Shown here: positions 35,945 to 47,000 of the stretch, one piece after another
How positions within the stretch are numbered: the stretch's first letter is position 1
Layout of the letters: each line of letters begins with the position of its first letter
Source: Chrysoperla carnea
Lineage: Eukaryota; Arthropoda; Insecta; Neuroptera; Chrysopidae
Reading direction: 5' to 3'
DNA: 64,000 nucleotides
Assembly (NCBI RefSeq): GCF_905475395.1
Contig: NC_058338.1
Span: 92,613,435-92,677,434, forward strand
Program-made: the position numbers and the translations under genes
Notes under the pieces: generated by a model
The model's input: only the letters and a program-made list of their open reading frames with translations
Database searches by the model: none
Told to the model about the DNA's origin: nothing

Positions 35945-36220
35945 TAAGTAGCCGGGCAGTCTAAAGCGATAGACTTGAACCGTTGGTCTATTTAGACGTA
36001 GGTTGTGGGTTTGAATCCAGGCAGCGGCAGTGTGAGCAAATATCATTTATGAGCAATTATCACCCACATCATCAATGTAATTGTATATATGAATGTAGTT
36101 TAATATATAAAGATTAACAATTAATGATGTGGATGGCCTCTGTTATAGGCGTATATGTCATTAATATCTTCCACTTAATAGCACGGGTGGGAATTAGAAA
36201 TTAGTAACAATCATCACCTT
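35945..36220 (+). repeat. tRNA-derived SINE
   Basis: The head reads like a degenerate class II (Leu/Ser-type) tRNA. A box A-like GTAGCCGGGCAGTCTAAAGC is followed by an anticodon-arm-like region and a box B-like GGTTTGAATCC about 55 bases later. An unrelated body continues to about 36,220 and contains an inverted pair (CACCCACATCATCA/TGATGTGGATGG). Base changes in box B and the fused body argue against a functional tRNA gene. It lies between ubiquilin and the small membrane protein gene. Confidence 0.6.
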
Positions 36221-36877
36221 TTAATATAACTAAATGCTCCCATCAATTTCATATATTAGTTTCTGAGATAATCTAAATCTTTTTAATTGCCGAATCATAT
36301 TTATTATTAATTCAGAAGACGAGTACTTTCAATATCGATTCAGCAATCTAATTCGAAGACTAACGTTAATACATTGTATTTATAGTTTTAATCATAGGCA
36401 GTAGATAGCAGCACAATTTGAGCGTTCTTAAACAATTCGAAATGAACAATTTTCAAAAGAAAATTTTTTATCACTTTTAGTTTTGATATCAATAGACGAT
36501 ATTGAGGAAACAAGTAAAATTAAATAATAAAATATTAGAATAAATATTTTATAAAAAAACGATTTTTGATATATAGTACCCCCATCTTTTCAATCACATA
36601 AACATTATTCTTTACTTCTTCAGTATCTTAAATATTTTCATTCAATTTCATTTCTATTTGTTTCGTAAAAAAATAGTTTTTGTACTTAAATAACTTTTCC
36701 TACTTTTAAAATTATGTAGACTATTTTGAACAACGTAATACATTTTTCAAAAATAATTTTGACATTTCAAAAACTTATGTAATACTTTTGTACACTTACA
36801 CTACAATGACAACAGTCTAATTTTATAAATAAAATATTCTTTGTATATAAATAATAAATTTATAAAATCGTATAATA
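36221..36877. other. Intergenic, probable promoter side of the 73-aa gene
   Basis: AT-rich sequence with no repeat recognised. The last ~100 bases before the ATG at 36,878 are presumed to include the promoter and 5' leader, but no specific element is evident. Confidence 0.4.
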
Positions 36878-37164
36878 ATGTCTGCGAATAAAATTAAAAA
36901 TTTTATTATAAATAATAGTGTTGCCATTGTAATGATTCCTACAGTAATTGGTTTACATTGGGGTTGGAATGAAATACAACATAATGATAAATTTGTTAAA
37001 CCTAGCGAACGAAAAGAATTACCAATTATGATCGTAAGTGATGATCGTTCTTCAAGTATATTTTTTTATATATTCAACAAAGTATTTTGGGTTTTTAGAT
37101 TCTGCAACGAACGAAGCAAAATATCAAAGATTATTTCGTTAAAGATGATCCGGTAGATAAATAG
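36878..37164 (+). CDS. Small single-span membrane protein, 73 aa, function unknown
   Basis: Two exons, 36,878-37,033 and 37,099-37,164, are split by a 65-base intron (GTAAGT ... TTTTTAG). Splicing removes an in-frame read-through and gives 73 residues ending ILQRTKQNIKDYFVKDDPVDK. An AATAAA at 37,231-37,236 is a good polyadenylation signal. Residues ~10-29 (IINNSVAIVMIPTVIGLHWG) form a hydrophobic segment flanked by a basic N-terminus and a charged C-terminal half (KPSERKE, then a basic/acidic tail). The layout resembles small mitochondrial inner-membrane or other small integral membrane proteins. I could not match it to a named family. The clean short intron, ATG, stop and poly(A) signal, and the coding sense of exon 2, make a real gene likely. 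Confidence 0.75.
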
Positions 37165-37236
37165 CCTTAGTAGTATTTATGTGGATGAATGTTGGCATCA
37201 AATAATTTCCGTTATTGAAGTATGTAAATAAATAAA

Positions 37237-37616
37237 GTGTTATGTATTTATTATTTTGTATTCGATGGATACCCCACGAACGCGTAGAGTCTTAATTATA
37301 TCCTTTTCAAATTGTAAATGATTTAAGGAATGTGTGTAGGAATGTGTACAATTTTATTAATTAATAAAAAAATTTTAATTTGATTGTTTTAAAATTATTA
37401 TCGATGCTTAAAATATCCTGTGTTACAAAATTTTCGGAAAGTTCTCAGTACTTTAGTAAGAACATAATAAATGAATCTAAACGATCGACCTCTCAGGAGC
37501 AGGCTTAACTCCCTTTTTTTTTAGGAGTAGTTGAGGGATTTAAAGAGTTTGGAGAATGGCGTATTGCCTTAATGAAGGGATTAACAAACTTACGTTTCTT
37601 TTACAAATATAATTAT
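37237..37616. other. Intergenic, nothing recognised
   Basis: Sequence between the poly(A) signal of the 73-aa gene and the family A array. No feature was recognised. Confidence 0.4.
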
Positions 37617-40106
37617 ATCATGTGTATATAAAAAATTTATCAAGTTTGTAACGCTTAAAAATATTGATGCTAAAATTTTGGTATAGGTGTTCATAAAGTT
37701 CATTTTCGGATAACTCAAATTATTATATAGTATATGTATTATATACTGTCTATACATATTATGTTAACAATTAACTCAGTCAATTGTTTGTTTTTTGTTA
37801 TACCATGTATATGAAATATACATGGTATATTAAGTTTAGTCCCAAGTTTGTAACGCCTAAAAATATTGATGCTACGAAAAAAATTTTGGTTTAGGTGTTT
37901 AAAACATCACCTAATTAGTCCATTTCCGCGTATGTCTGTCTGTCTGTCGTCTGTCCGTTTGTCATCACGATTACTCAAAAACGAAAAGAGATATCAAGCT
38001 GAAATTTGTATAGTGTGTAAAAAGTGAGGTCGAGTTCGTAAATGAGCAACATAGGGTCTTGGGTCCGTAGGACCCATCTTGTAAACCGTTAGAGATAGAT
38101 CAAATGTTAAAAGTAAAAAATGTTCCTTATAAAAAAATAAACAACTTTTGTTTGAAACATTTTCTTGTAAACATCACTGTTTACCCACGAGGGCGCTAAT
38201 TATAGGTGAATATTTTGTAGTATGTATTAATTTGGGAATATCAGTTATGTGTGTGTGGCTATTTAAGAGTGGAAATCTTTCTTTATTTAGGTGACGTCAA
38301 AACCCAACGATTGCGTCATCAAAACTGTCTATACATGGTATTTCAACAATTAACTCAGTCAATTGTTTGTTTTCACTTATTTTTTTCTTATATCTTCTTC
38401 TTTTTTAAGGATGTATAAGCACCAAGACAATTTTTAAAAAAAAGCTTGTGTTTTATACCATGCATATATGTAATATGCAAGGTATACTAAGTTTAGTCCC
38501 AAGTTTGTAACGCTTAAAAATATTATTGCTATGAACAAAATTTTGGTATAGGTGTTTAAAACATCACCTAATTAGTCCATTTTCGGTTGTCTGTCCGTCT
38601 GTCTGTCAACACGATAACTCAAAGACGAAAAAGGATATCAAGCTAAAATTTTTAAAGCGTACTCAGGGCGTAAAAAGTGAGGTCAAGTTCGTAAATGAGC
38701 AACATAGGTCAATGGGATCTTGTAAACCGTTAGAGATAGAAAAAAAATTTGAATGTAAAAAATCTTCCTTATCAAAAAATAATGACTTTTGTTTGAAACA
38801 TTTTTTCGTAAACATCACTGTTTACCCGTGATGGCGCAAATTAGGCGTAAATTGTATAGTATGTATTATATGGGAATATTAGTTATATGTGTGTGACATG
38901 TTTGTATGTGTAATGTGATAGAGTAGTCAACATTGTCTATACATGGTATTTCAACAATTAACTCAGTCAATTGTTTGTTTTCACTTGTTTTTTTCTTATA
39001 TCTTCTTCTTTTTTAAGGATGTATAAGCACCAAGACAATTTAAAAAAAAAGCTTGTGTTTTATACCATGCATATCTATATATATATAGGAGACTTTCTAT
39101 AGATCTATATAGATAGTCACTCATCACGATATCTCTGGAACTATAAGACCTAGAGACTTGAAATTTGGCGGGAATATTCCTTTTGCCAAGTAGAGGTCAG
39201 CTAAGAACGGATTTTACGAAATTCCACCCACAAGGGGGGTTGCGGGGGTGTTCATGAATAAAAAATTCATATTTTTAAATTATGGCTTTTAATAGTTCAA
39301 AACTTGGTTAGAATGTTTTAAATTACATTTAGAAATTTTTTTAACCTTCGGAGGGTAGAAAGGTGTAGCGAGAAAGTGGGAAGGAAATATCGAATATTTA
39401 CAAATATACCTAAGTGGGGTATCAAATAAAAGAGCATGACGTGTACATTACAAAAATGTTATCCAACGCGAGGAAATGTGGAGGGAGGGGTGCAAGTGGG
39501 GATGTTGCCCAGCAAAGCGGGTATATTTTACGCCACGCAAAGCGGGCGGATAACAGCTAGTATGTAATATGCAAGGTATACTAAGTATTTAGTTCCAAGT
39601 TTGTTACGCTTAAAAATATTGATGCTACGAACAAAATTTTAGTATAAGTGTTCATAAAATCACCTAATTAGTCCATTTCCGATTGTCCGTCCGTCTATGG
39701 GCACGATAACTCAAAAACGAAAAAAGATATCAAGCTGAAATTTTACAGCGTACTCAGGACGTAAAAAGTGAGGTCGAGTTCGAGCAAAAGGTCGTCTCAG
39801 GTCGTAAATGAGCAACATAGGTCAATTGGATCTTGACCTATGGGATCTTGATCCATCCTTTAAACCGTTAGAGATAGAATAAAAGTTTAAATGTATAAAT
39901 GTTCCTTATCAAAAAATAAACAACTTTTGTTTGAAACATTTTTTTCGTAAACATCACTGTTTAACCGTGAGGGTGCAAATTAGGCGTAAATTATATGTCT
40001 TATACAAATTTTATGTTTGTGCAATGTGATAGAGTAATCAACACTATTTATGCATAATATTTCAACAATTAACTCAGTCAATTGTTTGTTTTCACTTGTT
40101 TTTTAT
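37617..40106 (+). repeat. Tandem array of four family A copies
   Basis: Copies run head to tail. A shortened one is at 37,617-37,796 and near full-length ones are at 37,797-38,380 and 38,452-38,986. A fourth (39,053-39,073 plus 39,561-40,106) is split by a Helitron derivative. Each shows the ACCATGTATAT-type hairpin start, the GTTTGTAACGCTTAAAAATA block, a GTCCGTCTGTC tract, the core ending in TGTTTGAAACATTTTTTCGT, the GTAAACATCACTGTTTAC hairpin and the CAACAATTAACTCAGTCAAT end. Spacers at 38,390-38,450 and 38,998-39,053 share TTAAGGATGTATAAGCACCA, so the last two units are a tandem duplication. Confidence 0.85.
39074..39560 (+). mobile_element. 487-bp Helitron-derived element with defined empty site
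   Basis: It starts TCTATATATATAGGAGAC and ends with a hairpin (CGCCACGC, AAA loop, GCGGGCG, one bulged A) followed about 8 bases later by CTAG. It sits between A (39,073) and T (39,561) with no duplication. The neighbouring tandem copy at about 38,460 reads straight through (CCATGCATATATGTAATATG), giving the empty site. TC start, hairpin, CTAG end and A/T target are the full Helitron signature. There is no Rep/helicase, so it is non-autonomous. Confidence 0.9.
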
Positions 40107-40124
40107 ATGAATTTGGACTAAGTG

Positions 40125-40565
40125 AATGTTAAATATGCTACTTTTGAATTCAAAAGTAGGCATATTTAATATTGGTCTTATGGGAAAACGGCAGATGCAT
40201 GATATGTTTTCATAGACTTCTCAAAACTAGTCGATGGAAATTCAAAAAAAAAAAATATTTAACTAAATTTAAAATCTTAATAAATTATTGAAAAAAAAAA
40301 CCGGTTGTGTTCGACTAATTAAGGGTGTATGAGCACGGTAGTGGGGACACAAATTTAAAAAATTATATTTTTTCAGTTTTGATGGTGATCGAATTAAGAA
40401 TCGATATTTCGAAAACCAAGGCAGATATCGAAAAATTGTATTCTCAATTTTCGTCTACATTCATGAAGTTATAACAAAATTCATCATTAAAGTTGAAAAC
40501 AAGGTACATCAAATAATTTCAACCCAAATCTAAAACTGCCTTGGTGCTCGTACTACCTTAATACA
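40125..40565 (-). repeat. Family C element copy 1
   Basis: This matches the reverse complement of 50,040-50,560. Shared blocks are AAAGTAGGCATATTTAATAT-like, GTCTTATGG-AAAACG, CATGATATGTTTTCATA, TAGTCGATGGAAATT and AAATCTAAAACTGCCTTGG, with the end GGTGCTCGTACTACCTTAAT. One end resembles the TIR of the 4.3-5.8 kb block. No coding capacity. Confidence 0.6.
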
Positions 40566-41682
40566 AAATAAATATCATAAAAACATTATAAAATTAGTTT
40601 ATAGGTGAAGACAATTAATTAATATTTGCATTAAAAAATATAGATAAAGGAATAAAAATATGTAGTTGTAATTATCTACGCAGTAGCTGCATCACCCGCA
40701 GTGTACTTCGTTTCACCTAAAATTTATTTTATCATAGCTTTTGATCGGTGATTATTAATCTTAATTATCTTACATGCAGCTGTAATTTATTAATTTTTAT
40801 ATTACACTTGGCCCCATTGGCACCCGCACGCTAAACATGAACTTTACTTCCATCTTTTGTCAATTAAACGGTGTTTGGTCAATTAAAATTTTAGTAAATG
40901 TAATAATTGTAATAAAAAGGCAACAGCACACAGCGCGAGCGGTCATCCATCCAAATACTGAATGTGGCAAATTGTTGCTTAAGTATGAATGCATTTGGCC
41001 TATTTTTTTCACAGACTCATAATAATGTTTGTTCTGAGATCAGGAAGTTCCCGAATTTTTGGTCATTTAGATCGTGAAATAATCAGCTGCAAGGTTTGCG
41101 ATTTACCGATTCAAAGCATGTAAAACTCACTGTCCTATCAGCTATTTTTTACGATATTAAAAAATTATCTCGACAGAATTGAAAAAAAAAGCAGGAGATA
41201 AGAATTAAGATATTTAGATATTAATTTTCGTTTTCGGGGCATTAATTTTGACATAAATTGGTCAAAATTTGGAACGTGGGCAAAATTAGCCCGTGTTTTA
41301 AACGGTCAAAATTTCTGAAATTTTGGTATTTAATAGTTAGCCCTAGGTTAGGTTAAGTTAGAGTGTCTGTCCTGGGGTGGGACACACTTAGAGAGAGTTA
41401 TCCCTAGTAAGTTCTTAAATTTAATTTCTCGTTAAATTCTGTCGAAAGCAAATTTTACCATAGCTAGTTTAGCATAGGAACTGCAAATACCATGCTGGAA
41501 ATATCTTAACTTCAATGGACGGACGTAAAGTTGATTATTTCGTTTTTTCAACTGTTCTTTTGAGTTTTTTTTAAATATTTTCTTTTATACAATCCTTCTC
41601 TTGACAATAATAAAACCATAACCAAAAAAGAATTATCGAATTTAGTACAGTCGTTCCAAAGTTATGTGCTTACATGCATATA
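40566..41682. other. Intergenic, nothing recognised
   Basis: A 61-codon frame at 40,837 shows no recognisable features. GGTTAGGTTAAGTTAG near 41,345 is a low-complexity motif common in insect DNA. Confidence 0.4.
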
Positions 41683-42379
41683 CAACGTGTTCTGTTATTG
41701 ACTGCAGAAACCCAGCTTCGGAAAATAAGCTCATCAAAAGCAACAAAAATACTCTTTTCCAAATTTGGATCTGAGGCCTAATTGGGTAGATACGGATATG
41801 GCAAAAATTGATAAATTTGTTCATTCACTGACTATCATTCGATAACCAATAGCCAATAATAATCAGTAGTTATTAGTAAATTTCACTTAATAATGGAGGG
41901 GATTTAAAAAAAATATACAATTATTTAATTGGTTTTGGTCAAATCTCAACTTTTTATATTTTTATTATATTTTTGCAAGAAAACATTACATTATTAGTAA
42001 ACAAACAAATTACGTCAGAATGAGCGTAGTTTGTTTGTTTACGTCTAATAATATAATTTTAATTGAGTTGTTATTGTTTTCTCACAAAAATATAATAAAA
42101 ATATAAAAAGTGGGATATTTTGACCAGATCCGATTAAATAATTTTGTTCTTTTTAAAAAATCCCTTCCATTATTAAGTGAAATTTACTAATTTCTACTGA
42201 TTATCATTGGCTATTGGTTATCGAATGATAGTCAGTGAATGAACAAATTCATCAATTTTTGCCATACCCGTATCCCCAAATTAGGACTCAAATCCAAATT
42301 TGGAAAAGAGTTTTTTTGTTGCTCTTGATGAGCTTATTTTGGTAAGCCGAGTTTCTGCAGACAATAACAGAACACGGTG
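41683..42379. mobile_element. Foldback element, family H copy 2
   Basis: The ends CAACGTGTTCTGTTATTGAC and the mirror ATAACAGAACACGGTG are flanked by TA on both sides (41,681-41,682 and 42,380-42,381). The arms are about 330 bases and match copy 1 at 9,600-10,444 (AATAAGCTCATCAA, AATTGATAAATTTG, CAAACAAATTACGTCAGAAT). It is 697 bp and its arms differ more from each other than those of copy 1, so it is probably older. Confidence 0.8.
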
Positions 42380-42381
42380 TA

Positions 42382-44040
42382 CTTTGCACTTTGTAGCAAC
42401 TCATTTTTATTTAATGTAGATTAGAATATTAGGCAACAAAATGTCTGCCGAACACTATTATATTATTTATTGTAGTTGGTTTGTTTTTTAAAATATCTAA
42501 TAAGTAATCAATATTTATAATACTAATTACTTATCATTAAATAGTAATTGTTTTCCTATACAAATAGATATTATAATAAATTATGAATATATGCTGAAAA
42601 CTTACTCGAATAAAAAATATATAAACTGCGAATAAATACAGACAAATTATGGATTTAAAAAAAAATTAAATAAGACAAGCCGTGCAGGATAGGGTCTGGT
42701 GCGACCTTTGAGGTCCTCACAAAAACTTCCCACCATAATAAATAATTTAAAAAAATAAAAACTCCGACCGAATCGAAACAAATCGACCGAATATTATACA
42801 ATTCGTTTCGGATCATATTTCTATTAATAAGCTTCGTTCAACACCTCAACGAATTCGATATCATTTTTGTTCGCGCGATATTGACGACGAAAAAAATGTC
42901 TACGGATGTAGGCACGTGTACGTACACGCATATATATGCACGTACGTACACACACACATACTTTTTCATAAAATTTGTGTTTAAGCCTTGTCCTAAACAT
43001 GAAACGTAAAGATATGATATATTCCCTCCTAGCCCCTGGGTTGCGACAGGCCTGGTCAAAACTATAGCTTTCAACATTAATTACTTATTACTTCAATAGA
43101 AACGCGCTTAAATTATTTCTATCAGCTTTTGGAAGTATTTAGTTTAAAAACTTTATTTAGTATTTTATATATAATAAATAGTTTTACCAGAATAATAATT
43201 CTAACAAAACTTTACTTGACCTAGAATATAATTTTTTTTTTTAGAATAAATTCAGTGTCTGAATTTTAAATAAAAGTTTTTTGTTTATTATTTCTTTATT
43301 AATACCTTTCTCTAAATAATGAATTCTCTAAATATGGTGGGAAGAAATTGTCTGTCATGCTTGTTAAAGTAGTCCGGCCGTCATGTGACTAGTCAACCAG
43401 ACAACAGGCATTTTGTATGACGTAAATGTAATAAAATGTATTTTTTATGTTTTCTTTTTGGAAAGCGCTGTAAGGCCAAGTTTTTTTTTTTGCATAAACA
43501 GAATGTGTGATAAATTTTCTTCATGATGAAAACTTTTTTGAAGCTCAATCACCGATTAATTTTTGTACAATTATCATTATTGTAATGTTCTTCCATAAGG
43601 TACTGTTTTAAAAAATCTCAATTTTAAAATGAAATAATTTAAAATTTTGCTCCGCAAGAAGCCCCAAAACTGTGTTTATTGTGATCAAAGGACTTTGAAC
43701 TATCATCTACCGCAAAAAAAAAATGAACATACACCGTACTTGCACAAACAGCCGGACTACCTTAATATAGGTACTACCTATACACATAGAGACATTTTAA
43801 TAATTAACTTTATAAAAAGAGGTAAAAGAAAAAAAAAAAAGTTTGTTAAAGGAGGTGGTATTTAATGTTGGAATAAATATAAAAAGTATGTAAATGATGA
43901 TGATTATTATTATCATACATAGATTGTACAGATCGTTGAAATTAATTTCCTACATTCAGTATTTGTGAGACTTTCAATCAAAATAGAGTCTTTCACATCA
44001 CTATTACATTTTGTTAATATTATTAGTAATCACAATAACT
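42382..44040. other. Intergenic upstream of the aldo-keto reductase
   Basis: No gene was recognised. A short CA/TG-rich tract lies near 42,915-42,960. The 5' UTR and promoter of the reductase gene presumably lie in the last few hundred bases before 44,041, but no defined element stands out. Confidence 0.4.
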
Positions 44041-47000
44041 ATGGCCTGTAAAATTAATATTGATCTTGGCAATGGAAAACAAATGCCGGCATTAGGCTTT
44101 GGTACATGGCAAGTGAGTTTACAATTTTATACCTCTTTTATTTCAAAGAAATCAAAATAAATACATAATAAAAAATATATATCAATAAACAATTTAATTA
44201 TATTTTTATTGCATTAATATGAGATCGATATTTCGTGATATGAGGTATTTCGATACCAAAAAATGAAAATGATCTAAAAAATTTTGAAATTTTATTTATA
44301 AATTAATCATCCCTCTAGGCTCTATACGTCTTTTATGAAAAATTCATATCGATTCTCTGTACGAATTTAAGAGAAATTAACTATCAAAGTCAGTGTTTTT
44401 ACCAAAAAAAATTTTTATGCACTTAGTTTTTAATTTTGGTATAATTTTAAAGCTAAAACTTGAGGAATAATGATACAAGTTTTTTATGTAAATGGTAAAA
44501 CATTTTTAAAAGCACTTATTGACTAAAAAGTCCACATTTATTATGACTTCTTCAAATAACATGTAAAAAAGGCGGTTTTTTTATAATTAATTTATCGTAA
44601 ACTGTACACAGAATCGGGTTGTTTATACAGAAGACGTATTATGTATATATTCATTAATTGGCACACTAGATTTCCCTGTTTTTTGGTTACACTTTCGTTT
44701 TGGTATCGAAATACCTTAAATTCTTCTACAATAAAATAAAAACAATGCAGTTGATTTTTTGTGAAAGTTTGTAGCGGCGAAAAGTTTATTACTGTTTATC
44801 TGAATGTTCTATTTATATCCATAATATTTAAACTAATTGTAAGTGTAAGTAGAAAAAGATAGCCTAATGTTATTCGCATCGTGCGCGAGTTTTATAGGAG
44901 GCGTTTCCATGGTAACGATACACAATCTTAATTATATAATTATATGGATGCATATATAATTGTATGGATTGCATTTATGACTTACATTGAAAATTTAATA
45001 TTATTTTCCCGAAAATTTACTTAAATAATTATGATAATTTACATTTGAAAAATAATATTTGTGCAATTTTATTTCTTATTTTCACAATTTTTAATGCATT
45101 AAGTTTAATTAATTAATGTTTTTCAATAATTTTAATTTAACATTTTTTATAACATTAACATGTAAATAACTACAAACTAGTCATAACAGCCTCCTTTATA
45201 GCCAGCCAAAATTTTTCACTGGAAGCGCTGGCATCGTTTTTATTGTCCCTACCATGAGTACGCACTTAACGAATAGCGAACTGCTTTATAGCTGCTTCTT
45301 ACATTTAGTGTACCACACTGGGACAAAAAGAACAATTGTAATTTGTATTTTTTTTTTTATTATCAACTTTTACTTTGATAATAAGCCGGATATCTTTTGG
45401 TTTGTTTTGAAAATGTCATTCATCTTTTTAAGTAGTGTCTCCGTTGTCGCGTCCAACCACTTTATTTGCAAAAAAAAATCAAAATCTCCTAAATATTATT
45501 GAGTCGATAAATAAATAAATTATTTTATTTTTTTGTCATATTATTTACACCAAACAAGTTAAAACAAACAATTGAGTTAATTGTTGAAATACTCTGTATA
45601 TAGAAAGTGTTGAATGTCAGTACTTGTATTATTATACCATGTATATATGAAATATACATAGTATATTAAGTTTAGTCCAAAGTTTGTAACGCTTAAAAAT
45701 AATGATGCTAGGAAAAAAGTTTTGTCATAGGTGTTCATAAAATCACCTAATTAGTCCATTTCAGGTTGTCCGTCTGTGGACACGATAACTCAAAAACGAA
45801 AAAAGATATCGAGCTGAAATTTTTACAGCGTACTCAGGACGTAAAAAGTGAGGTCAAGTTCGTAAATGAGCATCATATGTCAATTGGGTCTTGGGTCCGT
45901 AGGACCCATCTTGTAAACCGTTAGAGATAGAACAAAAGTTTAAATGTAAAAAATGTTCCTTATCAAAAGTTAAACAACTTTTGTTTGAAACATTTTTTTG
46001 TAAACATCACTGTTTACCCGTGAGGGCGCCAATTAGGCGGAAATTTTATAATGGGTACTATACTTGATTATCAGTTATGTATGTGTCACATGTTTGTATG
46101 TGTTATGTGATAAAGAAATCAACACTGACTATACATGGTATTTCAACAATTAACTCAGTCAATTGCTTGTTTTCACTTGTTTTTAATGAATTAGAAGAGT
46201 TTAAAATTCAACAAAATTATGGAGGCCATACATTTATTTGGTTTTGGAAAATTTTCGAAAGTATTTTCGATAATTTTTCACAATATTACTACTTGAAGCC
46301 ACCTGCAAATTTTCAACTCCGTATCTATTACAGTTTTCGATAAAATGGACACCAAAGTTTTGTCCTAATTTGCGCCCTCACGGGTAAAAAATGATATGTA
46401 TAAAAACGTTTCAAATTAAAAGTTATTTTTTTTTAAAATAATATTACGTAAATTTAAACTTTTGTTCTTTACGGTTTACAAAATGAGTCCTGCGGACCCA
46501 AGACCCAGTTGGTCTGTGTTGCTCATTTAAGGACTCAAACTCACTTTTTAAGTCCTGAGGAGGCTATAAAATTTCCAGCTTGATATCTCTTTCCTTCTTT
46601 TAAGTTACCGTATCGACGGGCAAACGGATAGACAAATAGAAATGGACTAATTAAGTGATTTTATGAACACCTATACCAAATTTTTTTTCGTATCATCAAT
46701 ATTTACGCGTTTATATATATTTATATATTTACTAAGCGTTACAAAATTGGGACTAAAATTAGTATACCTTGATATATATTTCATATATACAGAATATAAA
46801 AATAAGATTCTTTATTACAATCAAACTTTTTCAAACCGGTTAAAATTTGTGAAGAGTAATTTCAAAGATAAAATATTGATTTTTCCGGTATTATTTTAAC
46901 CGCATAACTGCTTATTTTAACTGACATATGACCTTGTATTATTTACCCATTATTTTTTAATATTATATTAATTATAAATAATGTGCAGTCAACTATAAAC

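Noticed and set aside
37911-37960. GTCTGTCTGTC / GTCCGTCCGTCC short tandem tracts as possible microsatellite or CRISPR-like array
   Set aside because: They are a fixed internal part of family A copies and vary only by a few units; no spacer-repeat structure.
46077-46899. Plus-strand frames of 88 and 78 codons; similar frame at 58,820-59,011
   Set aside because: They lie in family A copies and flanks; the frame is interrupted in other copies, so they are chance frames in AT-rich repeats.
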